Position numbers and translations under genes: made by a program. Source: UBA5066 sp046331465 (GTDB lineage Bacteria; Acidobacteriota; Thermoanaerobaculia; UBA5066). Taken from it: DNA of 64,000 nt. The stretch is taken from assembly GCA_046331465.1 (NCBI GenBank), contig JAXLQV010000002.1:372001-436000 (forward strand), read 5' to 3'. Below the pieces are notes generated by a model. It made no database searches. It worked only from the letters and a program-made list of their open reading frames with translations, and was not told where the DNA came from. This document shows positions 1 through 7,066 of this stretch, in pieces; position 1 is the stretch's first letter, and each line of letters begins with the position of its first letter.

Positions 1-68
1 TCCTCCGCGACGACCAGGGGGCGCACTTCTCCGTGATCACCTTCGGGCCGATGCCGTCCCAGGGCTGA
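1..68 (+). CDS. C-terminal end of an unidentified protein (partial)
   Basis: An open frame enters from the left edge and stops with TGA at 66-68, giving a 21-residue tail that ends MPSQG. It reads like genuine coding sequence, and a strong hairpin follows it immediately. Too little remains to name a family. Confidence 0.45.
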   Translation, partial: LRDDQGAHFSVITFGPMPSQG

Positions 69-76
69 GGCGGCGG

Positions 77-103
77 CGGGGCGTGCCGCCCGGGCACGCC
101 CCG
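77..103 (+). terminator. Hairpin terminator after the first partial gene
   Basis: A perfect 11-bp inverted repeat (CGGGGCGTGCC at 77-87, complement at 93-103) with a 5-base loop lies 8 bases after the stop codon at 68. There is no T-tract, as is usual in DNA this GC-rich. It may terminate transcription or only protect the 3' end. Confidence 0.5.
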
Positions 104-152
104 CGCGCGTTCGCCGCGCCGGTGCTACCGTCCCGGGCCGGAGGAGGCGCCG

Positions 153-1196
153 ATGCGGACGATCGACCTCAGGAGCGACACGGTGACGCGGCCGTCGGCG
201 GCGATGCGGCAGGCGATGGCGGAGGCCGTCGTCGGCGACGACGTCTTCGGCGACGACCCGACCGTCCGCGCGCTCGAGGAGTACGCCGCCGAGCAGCTCG
301 GGAAGGCGGCGGGGCTCTTCCTGCCGTCGGGGACGATGTCGAACCAGGCGGCCCTCCTCGCCTGGACCGGGCGCGGCGACGAGGTCTTCCTCCACGAGCA
401 GAGCCACATCCTCCTCTACGAGCAGGCGGGGGCGGCCGTCCTCGGCTCGCTCCAGACCCGCTCGTTCGCGTCCGAGGACGGGATGCTCGACCCGGAGAGG
501 ATGGAGGAGCTCGTCCACACGGGCGACGACCCGCACGAGGCGCGGACGCGCGTCGTTGCGCTCGAGAACACGCACAACCACTGCGGCGGCCGCGTCCTCG
601 ACCCCGCCGGGGTCCTCGCGGTCCGCCTCTTCTGCGACCGGCACGGCCTCGCCCTGCACCTCGACGGGGCGCGGGTCGCGAACGCCGCGGTCGCGAGCGT
701 CCGCTCGCTCGCGGAGCTGGCGGCCCCGTTCGACTCGGTCAGCCTCTGCCTCTCGAAGGGGCTCGGCGCGCCGGTCGGGTCGGTCCTCGCCGGCCCCGCG
801 GACTTCGTCCGCCGCGCCCGGCGGGCCCGGAAGCTCCTCGGCGGCGGGATGCGCCAGGCGGGGATCCTCGCGGCGGCGGGCCTCTTCGCCCTGAAGCACA
901 ACGTCTCGCGGCTCGCCGAGGACCACCGCCGCGCCCGCCTGCTCGCCGAGCGGCTCGCGATCGTCCCCGGCCTCTCGGTCGACCTCCGGACGGTGGAGAC
1001 GAACATGGTCTTCGCCTCCACGCGCCCCTCGGGGAAGCGGGCCTCCGACGTCGCGAGGCTCTTCTCCGAGGCCGGCGTGCTCTGCCTGGCCGAGTCGCCG
1101 TGGAAGGTCCGCCTCGTGACGCACCTCGACGTCGACGACGTCGACGTGGCCGAGGCGGGGGAGACCGTCGCGCGGGCGATGGCCGCGGTCGCCTGA
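153..1196 (+). CDS. ltaE: Low-specificity L-threonine aldolase
   Basis: A 347-residue PLP enzyme predicted to cleave L-threonine or L-allo-threonine to glycine and acetaldehyde in the cytoplasm. It opens with the family signature DLRSDTVTRPS and has LPSGTMSNQ near residue 70. The PLP-lysine motif LSKGLGAPVGS places the lysine near residue 202. E. coli LtaE is 333 residues, so this is full length. The ATG has a strong GGAGGAGG site about 6 bases upstream and a TACCGT -10 candidate further up, so it has a normal leader. It stands alone, followed by a transporter on the same strand. Confidence 0.93.
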   Translation: MRTIDLRSDTVTRPSAAMRQAMAEAVVGDDVFGDDPTVRALEEYAAEQLGKAAGLFLPSGTMSNQAALLAWTGRGDEVFLHEQSHILLYEQAGAAVLGSLQTRSFASEDGMLDPERMEELVHTGDDPHEARTRVVALENTHNHCGGRVLDPAGVLAVRLFCDRHGLALHLDGARVANAAVASVRSLAELAAPFDSVSLCLSKGLGAPVGSVLAGPADFVRRARRARKLLGGGMRQAGILAAAGLFALKHNVSRLAEDHRRARLLAERLAIVPGLSVDLRTVETNMVFASTRPSGKRASDVARLFSEAGVLCLAESPWKVRLVTHLDVDDVDVAEAGETVARAMAAVA

Positions 1197-1253
1197 CGCG
1201 GGGAGCGGGACGCGGGAGGCCGGGGGGGCGAGCGCACCGTCCCTGCGGCATCC

Positions 1254-1259
1254 GATACT
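1254..1259 (+). promoter_or_regulatory. -10 box of a probable leaderless promoter
   Basis: GATACT sits 7 bases before the GTG start of the downstream transporter and no Shine-Dalgarno lies between. That spacing puts the first transcribed base at or near the start codon. No convincing -35 is visible. Confidence 0.4.
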
Positions 1260-1266
1260 TCCTGCC

Positions 1267-2472
1267 GTGAGCCCGGATCGCGCGAGCGCCGCCGCCCCTC
1301 CGTCCGCCTCGGGGCGCGAGCTCTTCGCCGCCGGCTTCGTCACCTTCTCGCTCCTCTACGAGACGCAGCCCGTCCTGCCGCTCGTCGCGGCGACGTTCGG
1401 CCTCTCCCCGGCGGCGGCGAGCCTCTCCCTCTCGGCGGCGACTCTGGCGCTCGCGCTCGGGATGGTCGGCGCGGCGCCCCTCTCCGATGCGAAGGGGCGC
1501 GTCGGCGTCCTCCGGGTCGCGCTCGTCCTCGCCGCGCTCCTCGGGCTCCTCGTCCCCTTCGCGCCGACGTTCCCGCTCCTCGTCGCGCTCCGCGCCGTGC
1601 AGGGGCTCGCGCTCGCGGGGGTGCCGGCGGTGGCGATGGCCTACCTCTCCGAGGAGGTCGAGCCGCAGCGGGCGGGCGCCGCGATGGGGCTCTTCATCGC
1701 GGGGAACGCCGTCGGCGGGATGTCGGGGCGGCTCGTCGTGGGGCTCCTCTCCGCGCGCCTCGGCTGGAAGGGCGGGCTCTGGGGGCTCGCGCTCCTCGAC
1801 CTCGCGCTCGCGGCGTGGTTCGCGCGGAACCTCCCGCCGTCCCGCCGCTTCCGGCCGCGGCCGTTCGAGCGGGCGGCGATCCTGCGGGGTTTCGCCGCGA
1901 GCCTCCGCGACCCGGTCCTCCTCGGCCTCTACGCGACGGGGTTCCTCGTCATGGGGAGCTTCGTCACGGTCTACAACTACCTCGCCTTCTCGCTCGAGGG
2001 GGCGCCGTGGCGCCTCCCGCCCGCGGTCGTCTCGTGGGTCTTCCTCCTCTACACGGTGGGGGTCTTCGCCTCGCCCCTCGCGGGCCGCGCCTCGGACCGC
2101 GTCGGGCGGCCGAGGGTCCTCGTGGCCGGGGCGCTCCTGCAGCTCGCGGGGGCCGTCGCGACGCTCCTCGTCCCGCTGCCGCTCAAGCTCCTCGCGCTCG
2201 CCCTCTTCACGTTCGGCTTCTTCACGGCGCACGCGGTCGCCTCGACGGGCGTCGGCCACAGGGGCGGCGCGGAGAGGGCCGCGGCCTCGGCCCACTACCT
2301 CCTCGCCTACTACACCGGCTCGAGCGCGGTCGGCACGCTCGGCGGCGTCGTCTTCGCGCGCGCGGGCTGGACGGGGGTCGTCGCGCTCGTCTCGGCGCTC
2401 CTCGTCCTCGCCGTCGGGGTGGCGACGGCCCTGGCGAGGGGAGGGAAGACCGCGGGCCCCGGGGGCGGCTAG
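1267..2472 (+). CDS. MFS transporter, YnfM-like
   Basis: A 401-residue inner-membrane protein of the major facilitator superfamily with about 12 hydrophobic segments. The N-terminal stretch LFAAGFVTFSLLYETQPVLP and the loop DAKGRVGVLR resemble the YnfM/YbcL branch of drug and metabolite exporters. The second half has a matching ASDRVGRPRV loop. The GTG start is preceded by a close -10 box rather than a ribosome site. Its stop overlaps the 3' end of the convergent hydrolase gene by 4 bases. The substrate cannot be inferred. Confidence 0.85.
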   Translation: MSPDRASAAAPPSASGRELFAAGFVTFSLLYETQPVLPLVAATFGLSPAAASLSLSAATLALALGMVGAAPLSDAKGRVGVLRVALVLAALLGLLVPFAPTFPLLVALRAVQGLALAGVPAVAMAYLSEEVEPQRAGAAMGLFIAGNAVGGMSGRLVVGLLSARLGWKGGLWGLALLDLALAAWFARNLPPSRRFRPRPFERAAILRGFAASLRDPVLLGLYATGFLVMGSFVTVYNYLAFSLEGAPWRLPPAVVSWVFLLYTVGVFASPLAGRASDRVGRPRVLVAGALLQLAGAVATLLVPLPLKLLALALFTFGFFTAHAVASTGVGHRGGAERAAASAHYLLAYYTGSSAVGTLGGVVFARAGWTGVVALVSALLVLAVGVATALARGGKTAGPGGG

Positions 2473-3425
2473 AACGCTCCCGAGTCGACGTCGCGGAGGA
2501 AGCGAAGGAGCCCCTCGAAGTAGGCCTCCTGGTCGTCGTAGATCGCGAGGTGGCTCCCCTTCGGGCAGTGGTGGTAGCGCCCCCGGGCGACGACGCCGGC
2601 CATCCTCGCGAGGTGGGCCGGGTCCATCGTGTCGTGCTCCGCGCCGATGAAGAGCGTCGGGACGGTGATCCCGGCGAGCTCCGCCGTCCGGTCCCACCTC
2701 TCGAGCTTCCCGGAGGCGCCGAGCTCGCTCGGTCCCTGCATCGGGACGTAGACGTTCGGGTTCAGGTGCCTGAAGGCCCGGTTCACGGGCTCGGGCCACT
2801 CCGCGGCGGGCATCCGGAGGACGTGGTGCTCGTAGTGGTGCGGGACGAGGAGCTCCATGTAGCGCGGCTCGGCGGTCCGCCCCTCGGCCTCGTGCCGCTG
2901 GATCTCCGCGAGGACCTCCGGGTCCATCCGCGGCATCAGGACGTCCTTCGCGTAGGCGTTGTAGTCGGGGACGCTCGACATCATGTTCGAGACGACGAGC
3001 CCGCGGAGGTGCTCCTGGTGCGCGAGCGCGTACTCCGTCGCGAGGATGCCGCCCCACGACTGGCCCAGCAGGAAGAAGTTCTCGCGATCGAGGCCGAGCG
3101 CCGCCCGCACCTGCTCGACCTCGTCGACGAAGCGCGGCAGCTCCCACAGCTCCGGGACGTCCGGCTGGTCGCTGTAGTACGACCCGAGCTGGTCGTAGTA
3201 GTAGTACTCGACGCCCGCCGCGGTGAGCCAGCTGTCGCACGCCTCGAAGTACTCGTGGGTGATCCCCGGCCCGCCGTGGAGGAGGAGGAGCTTGACGCGC
3301 GGGTTGCTGCCGACCCTCTTCGTCCAGACGCGGAACGTCCCCGCGGGGGTCTCGACCGGGATCATCCGGACGCCGCCGGTGAGGACGTCGGACCGGCCGG
3401 CGAGGTCGAAGTAGCCGTTCGTCAT
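2469..3425 (-). CDS. pip: Proline iminopeptidase-family alpha/beta hydrolase
   Basis: A 318-residue alpha/beta-hydrolase predicted to release N-terminal proline or hydrolyse related amino-acid amides. The oxyanion motif HGGPG is at 50-54 and the nucleophile elbow GQSWGG puts Ser at 123. The acid lies in GAEHDTMDP and the histidine in KGSHLAI near the C-terminus. The ATG at 3425 has GGAGG 6 bases upstream and a TACACT -10 candidate at 3451-3446. No signal peptide is seen, so it is cytoplasmic. The family also includes L-amino-acid amidases, so substrate is uncertain. It is divergent from the DUF1569 gene. Confidence 0.85.
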   Translation of the reverse strand: MTNGYFDLAGRSDVLTGGVRMIPVETPAGTFRVWTKRVGSNPRVKLLLLHGGPGITHEYFEACDSWLTAAGVEYYYYDQLGSYYSDQPDVPELWELPRFVDEVEQVRAALGLDRENFFLLGQSWGGILATEYALAHQEHLRGLVVSNMMSSVPDYNAYAKDVLMPRMDPEVLAEIQRHEAEGRTAEPRYMELLVPHHYEHHVLRMPAAEWPEPVNRAFRHLNPNVYVPMQGPSELGASGKLERWDRTAELAGITVPTLFIGAEHDTMDPAHLARMAGVVARGRYHHCPKGSHLAIYDDQEAYFEGLLRFLRDVDSGAF

Positions 3426-3445
3426 GGATCCTCCTGTCGGCCCGG

Positions 3446-3455
3446 AGTGTAGATT
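3446..3455. promoter_or_regulatory. Overlapping divergent -10 boxes
   Basis: Leftward TACACT (3451-3446) and rightward TAGATT (3450-3455) share two bases between the hydrolase and the DUF1569 gene. The rightward box ends 6 bases before an ATG at 3462, which implies a leaderless transcript. The leftward one has a short leader with a Shine-Dalgarno. Simultaneous firing looks sterically impossible. Confidence 0.4.
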
Positions 3456-3461
3456 GTGTCC

Positions 3462-3914
3462 ATGACCGACTCCCTCCTCGACCCCGCGACCCGGGAGGCG
3501 TACATCCGCCGGATCCGCGCCGTCGCCCCCGACGCGCCCCCCCGCTTCGGGACGATGACGGCCGCACGGATGCTCTGCCACGTCCTCGACGGCCTCAGGA
3601 TCGCCTTCGGCGAGGTCCGTCCCGAGCCGGTGAGGAGCCCCCTGAAGAACGCGCTCGGGAAGTGGTTCGTCATCTGGTCGCCGATCCCCTGGCCGAAGGG
3701 GAAGATCAAGGCCCCGCCCGCGTTCTTCTGGACGGCCCCGGGCCCGGAGCTCGAGGCCGACCGGGAGAAGCTCGTCGAGTACGTGAGGCGCTTCGAGCGG
3801 CCGGACGAGATCCCCTGGGGGACGAGCCCCTTCCTCGGGAAGCTCGACGCGCGGGAGTGGGCCGCGCTGAACGCCCGTCACCTCGACCACCACCTCGGGC
3901 AGTTCGGCGCCTGA
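3462..3914 (+). CDS. DUF1569 / DinB-like protein
   Basis: A 150-residue cytoplasmic protein of the DUF1569 group within the DinB/YfiT-like four-helix fold. Candidate metal ligands are the histidine of MLCHVLDG and the cluster RHLDHHLGQFG at the C-terminus. Function is unknown. I chose ATG 3462 because the TAGATT -10 box abuts the in-frame GTG at 3456, which would then not be transcribed. If the promoter is elsewhere, GTG 3456 (152 residues) is possible because GGAG lies 8 bases before it. Confidence 0.75.
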   Translation: MTDSLLDPATREAYIRRIRAVAPDAPPRFGTMTAARMLCHVLDGLRIAFGEVRPEPVRSPLKNALGKWFVIWSPIPWPKGKIKAPPAFFWTAPGPELEADREKLVEYVRRFERPDEIPWGTSPFLGKLDAREWAALNARHLDHHLGQFGA

Positions 3915-3918
3915 CGAG

Positions 3919-3936
3919 GCGCCCCGCCCGGGGCGC
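3919..3936 (+). terminator. Hairpin terminator after the DUF1569 gene
   Basis: GCGCCCCG at 3919-3926 and its perfect complement at 3929-3936 lie just after the stop codon at 3914. There is no T-tract. A TATCCT -10 candidate for the next gene follows at 3945-3950, so the hairpin separates two transcription units. Confidence 0.45.
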
Positions 3937-3997
3937 GACTCCTCTATCCTCGGTGCGGTGCGGGAAGGTGCGTTCCCGCGCGGAGGAGGGTCGCCCG

Positions 3998-5074
3998 ATG
4001 AGGAACGTCCCGGGAGCCGCCGCGGCGATCGCGCTCGCCGCCCTCCCGCTCGCCGGCTGCGCGGCGTCCGCGCCGAAGCCGGCGGCCGCCGCTCCGGCGG
4101 CGCCCGGTCCCGCCGCCGCGACGCCGGCGCGGTTCGCGGCGGCCGTGCAGGCGAAGCCCGACGTCACGATCGTCGTGACCGACTCGGGGCTCGGCGGCCT
4201 CTCCGTCGCCGCCGACCTCGCCTCGCGCCTCCCGGCGAGCGGGATCGCGCGGAGGGTGCGCGTCGTCTTCGTGAACGCCCTCCTCGACGACGCGATCGGA
4301 TACAACGACCTGAAGGACGAGGCGGACAAGGTCCGCGTCTTCGACGCGGCGCTCGCGGCAATGGAGAGCCGGTACCACCCCGACCTGATCCTCGTCGCCT
4401 GCAACACGCTCTCGGTCTTCTACGGGAAGACGGAGCACGCGAGGAAGGGCGGGACCGAGACGGTGAGCATCGTCCCGATGGGGGCCGACCTCATCGTCGA
4501 GGGCCTCCGGAAGACGCCCGGCGCGACGGCGATGATCTTCGCGACGAAGGGGACGATCGACTCGGGCGCGCACCGGAGGCTCCTCGTCGAGAAGGGGGTC
4601 CCCGACGCGAAGATCGTCGGGGAGCCCTGCCCGCGCCTGACGGGCTCGATCGAGCGCGGCGCCCACAGCGAGGAGACGGCCGGCCGGATCCGCGACTTCG
4701 TGACGGAGGCGCTCGGGAAGCTGCCGGACAGGAAAGGCCCGATCGTCGTCAGCCTGAACTGCACGCACTTCGGCTACGCGAGGCCGCTCTGGGAGGAGGC
4801 GTTCGAGAGCCTCGGGTTCCCCGCGGTGAGGGTCCTCGACCCGAACCCCCTCATGACGGACCTCGTCCTCCGCGAGGGGGGGGCGCGCCGCTACCCGGAG
4901 ACGAAGGTGACGGTCGAGGTCGTCTCGAAGACGCCGATCACGGAGGCGGTGAAATCCGCCCTCGGGGGCCTCCTCCGCGAGACCTCCCCGGCGACGGCGG
5001 ACGCCCTCGCCTCGTACGCCCTCGTCCCCGACCTCTTCCACGTCGAGATCGCCCCCTCGGCCCTCGTCCGCTGA
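3998..5074 (+). CDS. Lipoprotein of the Asp/Glu racemase fold
   Basis: A 358-residue protein combining a lipoprotein signal (hydrophobic run ending in LAGC, with Cys near 22) and an Ala/Pro-rich linker with an Asp/Glu racemase domain. Racemase motifs are present: TDSGLGGLS, the first catalytic cysteine in ACNTLS, and the second in NCTHFGY. Cytoplasmic glutamate racemases supply D-Glu for peptidoglycan and are not exported, so a lipid-anchored envelope location is unusual. The ATG has GGAGGAGGG upstream. The leader contains a hairpin (CGGGAA/TTCCCG, 3961-3978). It may instead act on periplasmic amino acids or be non-racemase. Confidence 0.8.
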   Translation: MRNVPGAAAAIALAALPLAGCAASAPKPAAAAPAAPGPAAATPARFAAAVQAKPDVTIVVTDSGLGGLSVAADLASRLPASGIARRVRVVFVNALLDDAIGYNDLKDEADKVRVFDAALAAMESRYHPDLILVACNTLSVFYGKTEHARKGGTETVSIVPMGADLIVEGLRKTPGATAMIFATKGTIDSGAHRRLLVEKGVPDAKIVGEPCPRLTGSIERGAHSEETAGRIRDFVTEALGKLPDRKGPIVVSLNCTHFGYARPLWEEAFESLGFPAVRVLDPNPLMTDLVLREGGARRYPETKVTVEVVSKTPITEAVKSALGGLLRETSPATADALASYALVPDLFHVEIAPSALVR

Positions 5075-5095
5075 CGGAGACGGCAGGGCGCGGAC

Positions 5096-7066
5096 GTGCA
5101 CGGCTCGGTCTTCCTCCGGGACCTCGCGCTCGTCCTCGCGGCGTCGCTCCCCGTCCTCTTCCTCTTCCGAAAGCTGAAGGCGCCGGCCATCGCGGCGTTC
5201 CTCGTGACGGGGATGCTCATCGGCCCGCACGCCCTCGGCCTCGTCGAGGACCCCGCACGCGTCAGCGGCATCGCCGAGCTCGGCGTCGCGCTCATCCTCT
5301 TCTTCGTCGGGCTCGAGTTCCCGCTCTCGCGCCTGAAGGCGATGGGGCGCGCGGCGCTCGTCGGCGGGTCGCTCCAGATGGCGCTCGCGGCGGCGGCGAC
5401 GGCCGCGGCCGCCCTCCTCCTCCTGCGCCTCTCTCCCCGCGACGCCCTCTTCGCGGGCCTCCTCGTCTCCGTCTCGTCGACGGCCGTCGTCCTCCCGGTC
5501 CTCGCGGCGCGCGACGAGCTCGGGGCGCCCTCGGGCAAGCAGTTCCTCGGCGTCGCCCTCTTCCAGGACCTCGCCGTCATCCCGCTCGTCCTCCTCCTCC
5601 CGGCGCTCGCGCCGCAGGGGAACGGCGCGCCGGGCCTCGGGACGGTGCTGACGAAGGTCGCGGTCGCCGCGGTCGGGACGGCGGTCCTCGTCGTCCTCGC
5701 CCGCTTCCTCGTGCCGCGGCTCCTCGACCCGTTCGTCCGGGTCGCCGGGACGGAGACGTTCACGGCCGCGGCCGTCGTCGTCGTCCTCGGGATCGTCGCG
5801 CTCGTCGAGACGGCCGGCGCCTCGGCCGCGATGGGCGCCTTCGCGGCCGGGATCGTCCTGGCCGAGAGCGAGTCGATCGCCGACGTCTCCTCGACCTTCG
5901 CGCCGTTCCGCGACGTCCTCTCGAGCCTCTTCTTCATCTCGGTCGGCATGCTCTTCGACCCCGAGTTCCTGGCGCATCACCCGGTCCTCGTCGTGGCGGG
6001 CGCGGCGTTCGTCGTCGTCGCCAAGGCGCTGACGGCCTACCCGGCGCTCCGGCTCGCGCGCGCCGTCCCGAAGACGGCGGCGAAGGCCGCGCTCGCCCTC
6101 GCGAACGTCGGCGAGTTCTCGTTCGTCCTCGCGCTCGCGGGAGGGAAGCTCGGGCTCCTCGCCGAGGCGGGGCAGCAGCTCTTCGTCGCCGTCGCCGTCC
6201 TGACGATCCTCGCGGTCCCGTTCGCGATCGCGGCCGGCCCGGCCCTGGCGGCCCGGCTCTCCGACGTCGCGACGGACGGCGAGCCCTCCGTCTCGGAGCT
6301 GCGGCGCGGGCACGTCGTCGTCGTCGGATACGGCCTGAACGGGAGCAACGTCGCGCGCGTCCTCGGCGGGGCGGGGCTGAAGACGGTCGTCGTCGAGGCG
6401 GACGCGGACCGCGCCGCGAACGCGCGGAGGGACGGCGTCCCGACGCTCCTCGCCGACGCGACGGGGGTCGAGGGGCTGCTGATGGCGGGCGTCGCGCGGG
6501 CGCGTGCCGTCGTCGTGACGATCCCCGACCCGGCGGCGAGCCGGAAGGTCGTCAGGATCTGCCGGTCGCGGAACGCCGACGTCAGGATCATCGTGAGGAC
6601 GCGCTACATCCGCGAGGTCGAGGAGCTCCGCAGGGCGGGGGCCGACGAGGTGATCCCGGAGGAGTTCGAGACGTCGATCGAGATCGTCGCGCGCGTCCTC
6701 CGCTCGCTCCACGTCCCGGGGAACCTCATCGCGACGCAGGTCCGCGTCCTCCGCGACGAGGCGTACCGGAAGCTCCGCGACCCGCAGGCGCGCCCCGAGG
6801 CCGGCCGCCGCCTCTCGGCCCTCATGGCCGCCGGGACGTCGGATCTCGTCCTCGTCCTGCCGGAGATGGCGGCCGTCGGGAAGACGCTCGGCGAGCTCCA
6901 CCTCGAGGAGGAGCACGTCGCCGTCCCGGCCCTCCTGCGCGACGGCTCGCCGCTCGCGCCGCCGCCCCTCGACGTTCCGATCGAGGCGGGAGACACGCTC
7001 CTCCTCGTCGGCGCGCACGAGGACCTCGTCCACGCGACGAAGAAGCTGGAGGGGGGCGCGGCGTGA
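5096..7066 (+). CDS. Kef-type cation/proton antiporter with TrkA domains
   Basis: A 656-residue membrane protein. The first ~390 residues form a CPA2 Na+/H+ exchanger domain with many hydrophobic helices, including GVALILFFVGLEF. A TrkA-N/RCK Rossmann domain begins near 405 (HVVVVGYGLNGSNVARVL), followed by a TrkA-C regulatory domain to the end. The architecture matches KefB/KefC-like and YbaL proteins, which exchange K+ or Na+ for protons under nucleotide or thiol control. The GTG start has no good ribosome site and lies 21 bases after the upstream stop. It overlaps the next gene by 4 bases (GTGA). Confidence 0.88.
   Translation: MHGSVFLRDLALVLAASLPVLFLFRKLKAPAIAAFLVTGMLIGPHALGLVEDPARVSGIAELGVALILFFVGLEFPLSRLKAMGRAALVGGSLQMALAAAATAAAALLLLRLSPRDALFAGLLVSVSSTAVVLPVLAARDELGAPSGKQFLGVALFQDLAVIPLVLLLPALAPQGNGAPGLGTVLTKVAVAAVGTAVLVVLARFLVPRLLDPFVRVAGTETFTAAAVVVVLGIVALVETAGASAAMGAFAAGIVLAESESIADVSSTFAPFRDVLSSLFFISVGMLFDPEFLAHHPVLVVAGAAFVVVAKALTAYPALRLARAVPKTAAKAALALANVGEFSFVLALAGGKLGLLAEAGQQLFVAVAVLTILAVPFAIAAGPALAARLSDVATDGEPSVSELRRGHVVVVGYGLNGSNVARVLGGAGLKTVVVEADADRAANARRDGVPTLLADATGVEGLLMAGVARARAVVVTIPDPAASRKVVRICRSRNADVRIIVRTRYIREVEELRRAGADEVIPEEFETSIEIVARVLRSLHVPGNLIATQVRVLRDEAYRKLRDPQARPEAGRRLSALMAAGTSDLVLVLPEMAAVGKTLGELHLEEEHVAVPALLRDGSPLAPPPLDVPIEAGDTLLLVGAHEDLVHATKKLEGGAA

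Noticed and set aside
739..3567. Leftward open frame of 942 codons over the aldolase and MFS genes
   Set aside because: Highly charged repetitive translation with no motifs, antisense to two clear genes. This is an artefact of high GC content.
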